Positions 33,603-42,591 of a stretch of DNA of 64,000 nucleotides are shown in pieces. The stretch is taken from contig JAXLUK010000004.1 of the NCBI GenBank assembly GCA_046329555.1, forward strand, positions 124,001-188,000, in the 5' to 3' direction. Every line of letters starts with the position of its first letter. Positions within the stretch are counted from its first letter, which is position 1. The translations under genes were made by a program, and so were the position numbers. Source of the stretch: UBA1941 sp046329555. Its GTDB lineage: Bacteria; Bacteroidota; Bacteroidia; Chitinophagales; LD1. The notes under the pieces are model-generated. The model saw only the letters and a list, made by a program, of their open reading frames with translations, had not been told where the DNA came from and searched no databases.

Positions 33603-35381
33603 TTATTTAATAACCGAAAAATCTACCCGGCGGTTGATAGCGTCCTGTGTCTTTTCCATTTCGCGTTTGCCTCTGGAAACTGGTTCAAATGAGGCCTGAG
33701 AAAATCCGTAAACACGAACCATGTAATCAATTACTTTCTTAGCACGGCGCATACCCAAATCATCATTCAACGGATCGCTACCCTTCTTATCACAATAGCC
33801 AATAACTCGCAGCTTCAAGCCTTGATTTTCGCGCATTACTTTAGCTACACTTTGTAGTTCATCTTCATATTGGCGCTGTATATTGTCATCGTTGAAACTG
33901 AAGTATACAGAAGGGAAGAAGAAGCCGCCATGACCATCGCTTCCAGCCTTACTGAATTTCTTATCCAAATCCTTACCCTGGAAATTAACGGTTGCACCAT
34001 TCGCCGTATTCTCCTCTAAATCGCGGGAATCCGGAACACCATCGCCATCGCTATCTAACGACTGTCCAAATTCATTCACCTTAGCACCCGGATCGCTGAA
34101 CGGTTCTAAATCTTTTCCATCTACAACACCATCGCGGTCGCTATCCAGCGACGTTCCATCGCCATATACTTTTGTACCTTCTGGTGTGTTTTCTTCCTTA
34201 TCGAACACATCGCTTACACCATCACCGTCACCGTCGCGGTATAGTTTATCCACGCGCTTTTCTACACGTGCTAACGATTCATACAATCCTTGCTCAGGAT
34301 GCTTCCATTCAATATGCTCTTTATCGCGTTTGCGGGTGCCTATCTTCCACGTAAGATTAACGCCTAATTGCGTATAAAAATCCTCGTTCCGGCGATACGG
34401 ATAACGGAACTTAAATCCATCCAGTTTATCACCCATCATAACATGAAAAGCACCTTCAACTCCTAAATCAAGACACTTGGTTAGCTTGAACTTCAAACCA
34501 ACACCTACTGGGATCATAAACATGCTCTGACCGCCATTCGAAAAAATAGGACGATTATCAACAGAACCGGTTTTCAATTCGCGTACCTTTACCTGTGCGT
34601 AGGTATAACCAATACCTAAATGGGTGTACAATGAAACCCAGCGGTTTTTCATTTCCCGTCCGGCTTGCTGCGCGCGCAGTAAACGATTCACGCCAAAAAC
34701 CGTATTTGTCACATTCCAATATACACTCAATGATCCTTCAAAAACATTAGATTGAAAGTAGTTGCCACCTGGAGCTAACGAACTCTTGATGGCATTGTAA
34801 TCATCTTTTGAAGCCATATTAGAATCAACCACACCTTGCAATTGTGCAGCGTGAAAACTTCCCATAATACCAAAGGCCGGATCCCACATGTGAATCGCTG
34901 AAAGTCCAACATACCATTGATGTTCATTCTTCGGGGTAGATACACCAAATGAACGACGGTAATTTAAATCAGTGTGCGGATCCGTCATCCCGCCATGTAG
35001 CATCAGCGCCCACGTCTTGTATGGCAACTGATATTTTGAACCGCCCCCGGATGATGACTTAGCGCCAGATGTTTTGGCCCCAGCCGGCTTCGCGGCCTTC
35101 TTCTCAGCAGCCTTTTCCTTTTTAGGTTCAGCAGCTTTTTTCGTTGCTGATTGTTTCTCTTTCTTTGCAGCGGGTTGCTTCTCCTTTTTCGGAGCGGCTT
35201 CCTTTTTAGCTGGCTTCTCAACAGGCTTAGCTGCTTTCTCAGTGTTTGATTTCTTAGCAGTTGTCTTCTTTGCCGGTTTAGCAGAATCAGCCGCCATTAC
35301 TGGTGAATTTAACTCATATCGTTCTGAAAATGAGTAGGTTGAAAAGGCCATTAAACTTAAGGCCAAAATTAAATGACGCAT
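33603..35381 (-). CDS. OmpA-family outer-membrane protein with Lys/Ala-rich linker and calcium-type repeats
   Basis: 592 residues in five parts: a signal peptide; an unusual Lys/Ala/Pro/Glu-rich stretch (~35-115; repeated KKEK, AAKK); a beta-barrel region (~125-350); three thrombospondin type 3-like repeats (DGDGDGVSD, DSDRDGVVD, DSDGDGVPD; ~385-470) that bind calcium; and a C-terminal OmpA peptidoglycan-binding domain (FSFNDDNIQ..., VIGYCDKKGS, NDDLGMRRAKKV). It would anchor the outer membrane to the wall. The histone-like linker before the barrel is not typical. A -7 box TATATTCG lies 22 bases before the ATG. The orphan acyl carrier protein gene follows after 23 bases. Confidence 0.88.
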   Translation of the reverse strand: MRHLILALSLMAFSTYSFSERYELNSPVMAADSAKPAKKTTAKKSNTEKAAKPVEKPAKKEAAPKKEKQPAAKKEKQSATKKAAEPKKEKAAEKKAAKPAGAKTSGAKSSSGGGSKYQLPYKTWALMLHGGMTDPHTDLNYRRSFGVSTPKNEHQWYVGLSAIHMWDPAFGIMGSFHAAQLQGVVDSNMASKDDYNAIKSSLAPGGNYFQSNVFEGSLSVYWNVTNTVFGVNRLLRAQQAGREMKNRWVSLYTHLGIGYTYAQVKVRELKTGSVDNRPIFSNGGQSMFMIPVGVGLKFKLTKCLDLGVEGAFHVMMGDKLDGFKFRYPYRRNEDFYTQLGVNLTWKIGTRKRDKEHIEWKHPEQGLYESLARVEKRVDKLYRDGDGDGVSDVFDKEENTPEGTKVYGDGTSLDSDRDGVVDGKDLEPFSDPGAKVNEFGQSLDSDGDGVPDSRDLEENTANGATVNFQGKDLDKKFSKAGSDGHGGFFFPSVYFSFNDDNIQRQYEDELQSVAKVMRENQGLKLRVIGYCDKKGSDPLNDDLGMRRAKKVIDYMVRVYGFSQASFEPVSRGKREMEKTQDAINRRVDFSVIK

Positions 35382-35403
35382 AACTTTTTCTTTAAATCTC
35401 GGG

Positions 35404-35411
35404 CGAATATA
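35404..35411 (-). promoter_or_regulatory. Bacteroidetes -7 box TATATTCG for the OmpA-family gene
   Basis: A TAnnTTYG match ending 22 bases before the ATG. Confidence 0.55.
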
Positions 35412-35442
35412 ATAGTCTTCGCACCTTTATTGCCTCAGATAT

Positions 35443-36072
35443 TCACACACGGGTGATTCCGTTGGTGTAATTCTGCTCCAATAACGACTTTAAAAAGGCA
35501 TAGTCAGATTCGCGCTCGGCAAAATCCAACTGGGTGGTATCTACCAGCAACACCTTCGATTGATCCTGTTGAAATTTAAAGAAATCAAGATAAGCCCGTT
35601 GAATATGCTCCAGATAATCGGCACTAATTTGCTGCTCAAAACTGCGCCCTCGCTTCTTAATGTTGTGCAACAACTTGTCAATAGGCGCATATAAATAGAT
35701 GGTCAGATCGGGCTTGGGTAGATTCGGATTGATGATATCAAACAACATCCGGTACAAACGCGCTTCATCAGGTTGTAAATTATTGGTGGCGAAAATCAGC
35801 GATTTCTGAAACAAATAGTCGCTCACCGTAAACTGTGAAAACAAATCTCCGGCGCTCAACAGCGATTTTAATTGCTGAAAACGCTCAGCCATAAAATACA
35901 ACTCTACAGGAAATGCGTGCCGTTGCGGATCTTCATAAAACTTGGGCAAAAAAGGATTGTCCTCAAACTGCTCTAAAATCAGGGTGGCTTGAAATTCACC
36001 GGCTAGCTTCTGCGCCAATGTGGTCTTGCCGGCACCTATACATCCTTCAATTGTAACGAACCGGTATTTCAT
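35443..36072 (-). CDS. Deoxynucleoside kinase
   Basis: About 209 residues from the ATG at 36072 (MKYRFVTIEG), chosen because the P-loop EGCIGAGKTT (residues 9-18) then sits at the usual position. Also visible are the substrate segment EQFEDNPFLPKFY, a FTVSDYLFQKSLIF block (DRS-like motif as SDY) and a lid with KKRGRSFEQQI. It phosphorylates deoxyadenosine/deoxyguanosine or similar for dNTP salvage in the cytoplasm. It lies 61 bases upstream of the OmpA gene on the same strand but seems separately transcribed. Confidence 0.9.
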   Translation of the reverse strand: MKYRFVTIEGCIGAGKTTLAQKLAGEFQATLILEQFEDNPFLPKFYEDPQRHAFPVELYFMAERFQQLKSLLSAGDLFSQFTVSDYLFQKSLIFATNNLQPDEARLYRMLFDIINPNLPKPDLTIYLYAPIDKLLHNIKKRGRSFEQQISADYLEHIQRAYLDFFKFQQDQSKVLLVDTTQLDFAERESDYAFLKSLLEQNYTNGITRV

Positions 36073-36168
36073 CGGCGCAAGGATAATATTTCTCAACGTT
36101 TGCGAAACCCAAAAATCAAGGATTTCAGGTTGACATTAACAGCAGCATACCCAAATGTGAATAACTCG

Positions 36169-38574
36169 CTAGAATTCTACCCGGTAACTAAACACCGGTA
36201 TGATTCCGATGTTGCGCTTGTCTTCAACCGCTCCCGTGTTCCGGTTGTACACCCGACGCGCAACATTCTGCCGGTTAATCAAATTTTGAACATCAGCGGC
36301 CAATACCCACGACCATTTCTTCCGGTTTCTTCGAAAGTTCAACCCAAAATCAATTCTGAAATAATCGGGTAATTTAATGCTGTTCTCTCTGCTGTGATCA
36401 TAAACTGTTTCTCCCGCCTGCCTCGAGCGTTCCAGGTCAATCGGCGTATCATGCATCCCGCCACGCCACAGGATTTTGGCATTCACCCCAATGCGATTCA
36501 CCTTTCGTTTACCCACCACAAACTCTTTCCCGCCCAAGGCGTTCATCACATAGTTACTGTTGAACACGGTACTGCGCCAAATGCCATCACCGCCTTTATA
36601 CTTCGAGTTGAATAGCGATAGGGTATAAAGAAAATAATAGTTGTGCGTGAAGAACTTTTCTACCGTAACCTCTAGCCCGTAATTATAACCGCGCCCCGAA
36701 TTATTCAGCGGCTGATTCACGAATCCTTCATTCAAATTAATCACCGAAAAATAACCGTTGCTGCCGCTACCCGCCGGTACAGCAAACAGATATTGATAAT
36801 AAACTTCTGTCTTCAACCTGAAATCTTTCAGAAAGGTAAACTGATAACCTAAAACTGCATGAAACGAACGCGTAAAATCTAACTCGCGATTTTGCTGCAC
36901 ATTCGGGGTTAATGCCGGATCTAACTGTGCCGTATAGGTACTAATTGGATCCATTCTGGAGTGAAGCCCAACACCGGCTGTGAGCGCCATCGAGGACTTG
37001 AATCGCCACTCACCACTGAGCCGCGGCTCCATATAAAATTTACTATTGATGCCACCATAGGTAAAATGAATACCGGAAATCACCTGTAACTGATCACTAA
37101 AACGATGCTTCCATTGCCAGTAGCCTTCTACTAAAAACGTCTTACCCGCGCTGTTCACCAGCCGCTCGGTACGCTGTTGCTGAAAATTGTACTGATCATT
37201 AAATAAATGATAAAACAGATGCTGATAAATCAATCCGGCCCGCACGGTGTTCCGCGTATCCACCTTCCTGTTAACATAGCTGTGCGCCCGAACATTTACA
37301 TAGTTGAACTGGCTCTGCGCAATGTTCGATAAATGGTAAGCGTCGCTGATGGTATCCGCATGATAACCATTGCTGGTGCCCGATAAACTTACTACCGTGC
37401 GCCATTGGGTTTTGTGATCGCGGAACAGATACGAATGCGTAATGCCAATCGCCCCGGTCTTTTGTTTCAGCGATTCTTCTACCTTATCATCAAAAGTCTT
37501 CCACTTCGAACTGTCATGAGCCACCTTCGCGCCTAAACTGCTCAAGCCTCCTAAGCCAAATACGGTAAACTGCCCGATGCGCCTGGTAGGAAAATAAAAA
37601 TTAAAACTCACGTCCTGATACTTCGGCACCTGATTCCCGCCAATCTTAAAACCCATTAAATTTAAAATATCCAGGGTGCTGTACCGGTAATTCACCAGGT
37701 AAGAACCTTTGTATTTTCGACTGAAAGGTCCCTCCACCGCCGCTTCCAAACCTAAAATCCCTACCTGAATGGTCTGTTCCCATTTCTCTGCATTGCCTTT
37801 GCGTAAATTCAAATCGAAAACACCGCTAATTGCATTGCCGTACTCAGCCGGAAAAGCACCGGAATAAAAATCGGTGTTGGCCAGCATATTGGCAGATAGA
37901 ATACTCACGCCGCCACCGGTTGAACCTTCTGAACCGGCAAAGTGATTGGGATTGGGAATTTCAATGCCCTCCATCCGCCATAATAAACCGCGCGGCGAAT
38001 TGCCGCGTACCACAATGGCGTTGTTTTCGTCATTCGAGGAAACCACACCCGCAAACGATTGCACCATACGCGACGGATCATTCAACGTGCCGGCATAACG
38101 CTTCGTCTCTTCAACTGAAAACGAGCGCGCACTCACCGTGGCAAACGTGTTATTCGGTCGCGTTTTATCCTTTCCGGCCACTACATTAATCTCGCGCAAT
38201 TGCTGCACCTTTTCCTGCAATTCTACCTGCAAAACCGTTTCCTTTCCGGTGGTCACCAATACCTGATTCAGTTGTGCCTCTTCGTAACCAATACTGGATA
38301 TTTTCAGATTTACCCGACCGGCCTTAATATGAGCCAGCACAAAATTCCCTTCACCATCAGTGGCGGTCCCGGTAGCGGTGCCCACGGCAACTACGGCCCC
38401 CACAATAGGCTGCCGCGAATCTTTATCGATCACCTTACCCCTGATCAACCCTTCAATTTGTTGCGCCCACAAGGCATTGTTTACCAGCATCAGCAACAAG
38501 ATGATGATGGCGGCTAACGGGCTATTCGCTACAATCTTTTTTTGCCTTGTTTTTATTGGTAAACTATGCTTCAT
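36169..38574 (-). CDS. TonB-dependent receptor with carboxypeptidase-like N-terminal domain
   Basis: About 801 residues from the ATG at 38574. A signal anchor (LAAIIILLLMLVNNALWAQ) is followed by a carboxypeptidase-D-like regulatory domain (GLIRGKVIDKDSRQPIVGAVV...; ~35-120), a plug domain with ENNAIVVRGNSPRGLLWRMEGIEIPNPNHF, and a barrel ending in aromatic residues (IPVFSYRVEF). The plug sequence fits receptors often annotated as TonB-dependent without SusD. The substrate is unknown. It stands alone between the E1 dehydrogenase and the kinase genes, 116 bases after the E1 stop, with no box-like promoter I could identify. Confidence 0.9.
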   Translation of the reverse strand: MKHSLPIKTRQKKIVANSPLAAIIILLLMLVNNALWAQQIEGLIRGKVIDKDSRQPIVGAVVAVGTATGTATDGEGNFVLAHIKAGRVNLKISSIGYEEAQLNQVLVTTGKETVLQVELQEKVQQLREINVVAGKDKTRPNNTFATVSARSFSVEETKRYAGTLNDPSRMVQSFAGVVSSNDENNAIVVRGNSPRGLLWRMEGIEIPNPNHFAGSEGSTGGGVSILSANMLANTDFYSGAFPAEYGNAISGVFDLNLRKGNAEKWEQTIQVGILGLEAAVEGPFSRKYKGSYLVNYRYSTLDILNLMGFKIGGNQVPKYQDVSFNFYFPTRRIGQFTVFGLGGLSSLGAKVAHDSSKWKTFDDKVEESLKQKTGAIGITHSYLFRDHKTQWRTVVSLSGTSNGYHADTISDAYHLSNIAQSQFNYVNVRAHSYVNRKVDTRNTVRAGLIYQHLFYHLFNDQYNFQQQRTERLVNSAGKTFLVEGYWQWKHRFSDQLQVISGIHFTYGGINSKFYMEPRLSGEWRFKSSMALTAGVGLHSRMDPISTYTAQLDPALTPNVQQNRELDFTRSFHAVLGYQFTFLKDFRLKTEVYYQYLFAVPAGSGSNGYFSVINLNEGFVNQPLNNSGRGYNYGLEVTVEKFFTHNYYFLYTLSLFNSKYKGGDGIWRSTVFNSNYVMNALGGKEFVVGKRKVNRIGVNAKILWRGGMHDTPIDLERSRQAGETVYDHSRENSIKLPDYFRIDFGLNFRRNRKKWSWVLAADVQNLINRQNVARRVYNRNTGAVEDKRNIGIIPVFSYRVEF

Positions 38575-38690
38575 GATGCCGCCCGCTTCTGGTTTAATGC
38601 AGCGAGGCAAAAAAAGGATTTTCGCTGCTATCCCGGCCGCCCGGCGCGCACGCCAAACGCTTCATCACCACAACCGCGGCGCCGGAGTGA

Positions 38691-41099
38691 TCACAGCGCC
38701 GGATAGCTATCTGGATCAGCTTCATGCATGATTCGGTAAACGGCTTCAAAAACATCATTCGCGTTTGGCTTGCTAAAGTAATCGCCATCGCTGCCATAAC
38801 TGCCACGGTGGGCACGCGCCGACAACGTTTGCGGCACAGCATCCAGATACCTGAAAATATCCTGATGTTCCATGACTTGCTGATACATATACGCCGAGGC
38901 ACCTCCCGGTACATCTTCATCCAAAAATAAGACGCGGTTGGTTTTCCGTACCGATTCGCCAATCACTCCAGTGCGGTCGAAAGGCAGCAGCGTTTGAACA
39001 TCCACTAATTCCACCGATATACCAACTGATTCCAATTGCACCATCGCTTCCTGAGCTATTCTGATGCAAGAACCATAGGTAACTAAGGTTATGTCGGTTC
39101 CTTCCTGTATCACTTCTGCCATGCCCAACGGCACGGTAAACGTATCAAAATTATCAGGCAGAGTTTCTTTCAACCGATAGCCATTCAAACACTCCACCAC
39201 CAAGGCCGGCTCATCGCTTTGCAGCAGCGTATGATACATGCCCGCGGCCTGCACCATATTGCGCGGCACGCACACATACATCCCGCGCAGCGCATGCGTA
39301 ATCATACCCATGGGCGAGCCGGTATGCCAGATACCCTCTAACCGGTGCCCGCGCGTGCGAATGATCACCGGTGCCTTTTGAATGCCCTTGGTGCGGTATT
39401 GTAACGTGGCCACATCATCACTCAATACTTGTAATCCATACAGCAGATAATCCAGGTATTGAATCTCTGCAATCGGCCGTATGCCACGCAGTGCCAGGCC
39501 CAGCGCTTGTCCCATAATCGTAGCTTCCCGAATACCCGTATCAAAAATCCGGTGAACGCCGTATTTCTCCTGCAAACCCGCAAACCCTTGGTTCACATCG
39601 CCAATTTTCCCAACATCTTCACCAAAAGCCACCACATCATGGCGATGTTCAAAAATGGCATCAAAAACCGTATTCAACACTTCAAAGCCATTCAACACCT
39701 TACTATCGCTGCTGTACACTGCAGGAATATGCGGCACTTTCAATGCATTGCCAGAAGTTTCGCTGTGCAAATGCGAGCTGTACACCTCCTGATATTTTTC
39801 CTGAAACGAAACTACATAGTCACGCAAAGCGCTTAACGCCGGAAATTCTTGTCCGCGGAAATGTACCAACACTTGTTTCCCCGCCTTGAGTATATCCTTG
39901 CGAATAGGATCTACCACCGCCTTCAATGTGGCAATAACGCCTGTTACCGTTTCATCTGCAGTTTGATTGGCAACCTCTTGCAGCAGTTCCAGAGCTTCGC
40001 GCATTTCTGCCTGAATAGGATCATTAAACTTTTTCCAGGCAGCCTTTTTCTCTTCCAAAGCCTGCTTTCGGCAAGCATTTTCAATTTCCTGCAATTGCCC
40101 TTCCTCTGCAAGCTCGCGCTCTAATAACCAAGACCGAAACTTCGCAATCCCATCGTATTCCTTTTCCCACTGCAGCCGTTCTGCGCTTTTATACCGCTCA
40201 TGAGAGCCCGAAGTTGAATGTCCCTGCGGTTGCGTCACCTCAGTGATATGAAATAGCGCGGGCCGGTGTGTGTCACGAATGCGTTCTACACCCTGACGGA
40301 AGGTTTGCACCAGCTTGGGATAGTTCCAACCTTCACATACGTAAATATCTACACCAACTCCTTCTTCATTAGGTGCAAAACCTTGTAACACCTCAGAAAT
40401 GGAACTCTTGGTAGTCTGAAATTTTTTAGGCACTGAAATGCCATAACCATCATCCCAAACACATACCGCCAGCGGCACCTGCATCACACCGGCGGCATTG
40501 AAGGTTTCCCAAAAGTGGCCCTCACTGGTAGAGGCGTCACCAATAGAAACAAAAGAAACTTCGTTGCCCTGGCGCGTCAAATGCTCATGTTCTTTGGCAA
40601 GTTCATTGTTTTCCCGATATACTTTTGAAGCCAGTGCCAATCCTAGCGCACGTGGCATCTGCGAGGCAGTAGGAGAGGCGTCCGCAGCAGAATTATAGCG
40701 GTTGGCAGTATCCAGCCAACGGCCGTGTTCATCTTGCAACCGGGTGGCAAAATGCGCATTCATCTGCCGGCCTGAAGAAAACGGCTCGAGATTGGAATCA
40801 GGATTAGCATAGAGTTGAGCAAAAAACTGCTCAACAGTCAATTCACCCATGGCCATCATCCAGGTTTGGTCGCGATAATACCCGGAACGCCAATCGCCAG
40901 GCTGAAACGCCTTGGCACAGGCAATTTGCGCCAGTTCCTTGCCATCGCCAAAAATGCCAAACTTGGCTTTTCCCGTAAGCACTTCCTTTCTACCAATTAA
41001 ACTCAACTCGCGAGAGAGTACCGCAATGCGGTAATCTTCCAATACTTCTGCACGAAAAGCAGCTAACGAAATTTTATCAGATAAAGTTGCCGGTTGCAT
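38691..41099 (-). CDS. 2-oxoacid dehydrogenase E1, alpha-beta fusion (branched-chain/pyruvate type)
   Basis: 802 residues with E1 alpha (~1-420) fused to E1 beta (~455-795). In the alpha part, YYRDQTWMMAMG and the thiamine-pyrophosphate motif beginning SIGDASTSEG and ending WDDGYGIS are seen (GDA...DD rather than the common GDG...NN). The beta part shows FGEDVGKIGDVNQGF, IREATIMGQALG, and PFDRTGVIGESVRKTNR. It decarboxylates a 2-oxo acid and passes the acyl group to E2 lipoyl. No E2/E3 gene adjoins. The length and fusion match the Bacteroidota branched-chain type. A second, diverged fusion lies at 60.8 kb. A -7 box TACCTTCG ends 5 bases before the ATG. Confidence 0.9.
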   Translation of the reverse strand: MQPATLSDKISLAAFRAEVLEDYRIAVLSRELSLIGRKEVLTGKAKFGIFGDGKELAQIACAKAFQPGDWRSGYYRDQTWMMAMGELTVEQFFAQLYANPDSNLEPFSSGRQMNAHFATRLQDEHGRWLDTANRYNSAADASPTASQMPRALGLALASKVYRENNELAKEHEHLTRQGNEVSFVSIGDASTSEGHFWETFNAAGVMQVPLAVCVWDDGYGISVPKKFQTTKSSISEVLQGFAPNEEGVGVDIYVCEGWNYPKLVQTFRQGVERIRDTHRPALFHITEVTQPQGHSTSGSHERYKSAERLQWEKEYDGIAKFRSWLLERELAEEGQLQEIENACRKQALEEKKAAWKKFNDPIQAEMREALELLQEVANQTADETVTGVIATLKAVVDPIRKDILKAGKQVLVHFRGQEFPALSALRDYVVSFQEKYQEVYSSHLHSETSGNALKVPHIPAVYSSDSKVLNGFEVLNTVFDAIFEHRHDVVAFGEDVGKIGDVNQGFAGLQEKYGVHRIFDTGIREATIMGQALGLALRGIRPIAEIQYLDYLLYGLQVLSDDVATLQYRTKGIQKAPVIIRTRGHRLEGIWHTGSPMGMITHALRGMYVCVPRNMVQAAGMYHTLLQSDEPALVVECLNGYRLKETLPDNFDTFTVPLGMAEVIQEGTDITLVTYGSCIRIAQEAMVQLESVGISVELVDVQTLLPFDRTGVIGESVRKTNRVLFLDEDVPGGASAYMYQQVMEHQDIFRYLDAVPQTLSARAHRGSYGSDGDYFSKPNANDVFEAVYRIMHEADPDSYPAL

Positions 41100-41104
41100 G
41101 CGGG

Positions 41105-41112
41105 CGAAGGTA
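41105..41112 (-). promoter_or_regulatory. Bacteroidetes -7 box TACCTTCG for the fused E1 gene
   Basis: Ends 5 bases before the ATG, in the 37-base gap between divergent genes. Confidence 0.5.
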
Positions 41113-41121
41113 GCAATTTAC

Positions 41122-41129
41122 TACATTTG
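41122..41129 (+). promoter_or_regulatory. Bacteroidetes -7 box TACATTTG
   Basis: A perfect TAnnTTTG ending 7 bases before the ATG at 41137. It sits back to back with the E1 promoter. Confidence 0.6.
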
Positions 41130-41136
41130 CCGCCCT

Positions 41137-41811
41137 ATGAGCGATCAGGCCGATAACAGCTTTCTGCGTACCATTTTCATTGCCGGTTTTATCATTGCAG
41201 CCTTGTATGGCTATCATCGGTTTTCGCAGCACAACCGCTATGAAAATATCAGCCGGTTTGACTATCTGCCAAATCCGAAAATCGACTATTTGTACTACGA
41301 TCGCGATATGCTGCGTACATATCTTGAAAATTGTCAAAAGCTTACGGATTTGGGAAAAACCCTGTGGTTGCGTTCTGAAATCGACGTAACAAAAACGAAA
41401 AAAGCTTTTGGCGAAGCGCAAACGCTGATTAACCAATATCAACAGGTTTGGCAATACAATCACATTTTGGAAACACGACTGATCGAATCAAAGGATTTGA
41501 AGGAACAGGGCTTGACTGATCAGGTGATTGAAGTAATTTTGAATAAAGGGGTTACGGTTGGCGCCGTTCAAGAGGAACAGGATAAACTGGCCGCCTACGA
41601 TTTTTTAAAAGGGAAAAACGCAGGTGCACGTTCCGGTCCGGCAGAAATCTGGCAGGTGCAAATGCTGCTCAATGCCAACGACTATCCCATCCATCCAACT
41701 GGTCAGTTCGACGCTACTACGGACAGCTCGCTTACCGATTTTCAGCGCATGAACAACCTGTATCCGTCGCATGTTTGTGACGATATTACGCTTAAGCGGT
41801 TGGTAGAATAA
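41137..41811 (+). CDS. Membrane-anchored protein with C-terminal peptidoglycan-binding domain
   Basis: About 224 residues from the ATG at 41137. One transmembrane helix (FIAGFIIAALYGY, residues ~13-25) is followed by a helical region and then a peptidoglycan-binding_1-like domain: EIWQVQMLLNANDYPIHPTGQFDATTDSSLTDFQRMN (~173-210). That fold recognises stem peptides or serves as a substrate-targeting module. No hydrolase domain is present, so it would act as a wall tether or accessory. It lies 48 bases before sodA, which has its own box, so it is probably separate. Confidence 0.75.
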   Translation: MSDQADNSFLRTIFIAGFIIAALYGYHRFSQHNRYENISRFDYLPNPKIDYLYYDRDMLRTYLENCQKLTDLGKTLWLRSEIDVTKTKKAFGEAQTLINQYQQVWQYNHILETRLIESKDLKEQGLTDQVIEVILNKGVTVGAVQEEQDKLAAYDFLKGKNAGARSGPAEIWQVQMLLNANDYPIHPTGQFDATTDSSLTDFQRMNNLYPSHVCDDITLKRLVE

Positions 41812-41835
41812 TTACCACATTTCGGCGAACTCAAT

Positions 41836-41843
41836 TACATTCG
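41836..41843 (+). promoter_or_regulatory. Bacteroidetes -7 box TACATTCG for sodA
   Basis: A TAnnTTYG match ending 16 bases before the ATG. Confidence 0.5.
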
Positions 41844-41859
41844 CCACAAAATTTTTTCT

Positions 41860-42462
41860 ATGCCATTTACTTTGCCGGCGTTGCCATACGCCTATAATGC
41901 TTTGGAACCTCACATTGATGCCCGCACCATGGAGATTCACTACAGCAAGCATCACAACGCCTATGTTACTAATTTGAATGCCGCCATTGCCGGCACCGTA
42001 TTAGAAAACCAATCTTTGGAAGATATCCTGAAAAATATTTCATCAGCACCGGCTGCCGTTCGCAACAACGGCGGCGGTCATTGGAACCACGATTTTTTCT
42101 GGAAAAGCATGAGTGCGACGGGGGGGGGTTTACCATCTGGAGAACTGGCAGCAGCTATCGACCGCGATTTCGGTGGATTTGACAAGTTTAAAGAAGAATT
42201 TACCAAGGCAGCTACAACCAGATTTGGCTCTGGCTGGGCATGGTTATGCGTGCTTCCGGGCAAAAAATTGGCGGTGTGTTCAACACCCAATCAGGACAAT
42301 CCGCTGATGGACGTAAGCGAGTGCAAAGGAACACCAATTCTGGGATTAGATGTGTGGGAGCACGCGTACTACCTAAATTATCAAAACCGTCGTCCTGACT
42401 ACATCGGTGCATTCTTCAATGTCATCAACTGGGAGGAAGTAGGTCGTAGGTTCTCAGCATAA
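41860..42462 (+). CDS. Superoxide dismutase, Fe/Mn family
   Basis: 200 residues with the four metal ligands in place: His27 (MEIHYSKHH), His77 (GGHWNHDFFW), Asp164 and His168 (LDVWEHAYYLNYQNRR). It converts superoxide to oxygen and peroxide in the cytoplasm. Iron versus manganese cannot be decided safely by eye; sodA or sodB would both fit. Codons 87-91 contain a run of nine G (42120-42128) encoding part of TGGGL, an unusual slippage-prone tract in an essential-type gene. An intrinsic terminator follows the stop after 27 bases. Confidence 0.95.
   Translation: MPFTLPALPYAYNALEPHIDARTMEIHYSKHHNAYVTNLNAAIAGTVLENQSLEDILKNISSAPAAVRNNGGGHWNHDFFWKSMSATGGGLPSGELAAAIDRDFGGFDKFKEEFTKAATTRFGSGWAWLCVLPGKKLAVCSTPNQDNPLMDVSECKGTPILGLDVWEHAYYLNYQNRRPDYIGAFFNVINWEEVGRRFSA
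42120..42128 (+). repeat. G9 homopolymer inside the superoxide dismutase gene
   Basis: Nine consecutive G in codons for Thr-Gly-Gly-Gly. It is the longest G run I noticed in the window. A one-base slip would frameshift the protein before its last two metal ligands. Confidence 0.9.
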
Positions 42463-42489
42463 GCATCACTAAAATTCGTATACAAGAAG

Positions 42490-42513
42490 CCGGGATTATA
42501 CCCGGTTTTTTTT
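42490..42513 (+). terminator. Intrinsic terminator after superoxide dismutase
   Basis: CCGGG-ATTATA-CCCGG hairpin followed by eight T. Confidence 0.85.
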
Positions 42514-42565
42514 ATGCATTGGCTGAATAAACATTAAAAATTGTTCCTTCTTACCACATCCTTAT

Positions 42566-42573
42566 TATATTTG
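42566..42573 (+). promoter_or_regulatory. Bacteroidetes promoter: -7 box TATATTTG with upstream TTG
   Basis: A perfect TAnnTTTG 18 bases before the ATG at 42592. A TTG lies 22 bases upstream (42541-42543), the approximate -33 position. Confidence 0.65.
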
Positions 42574-42591
42574 AAAAAACTACACTAAAAA

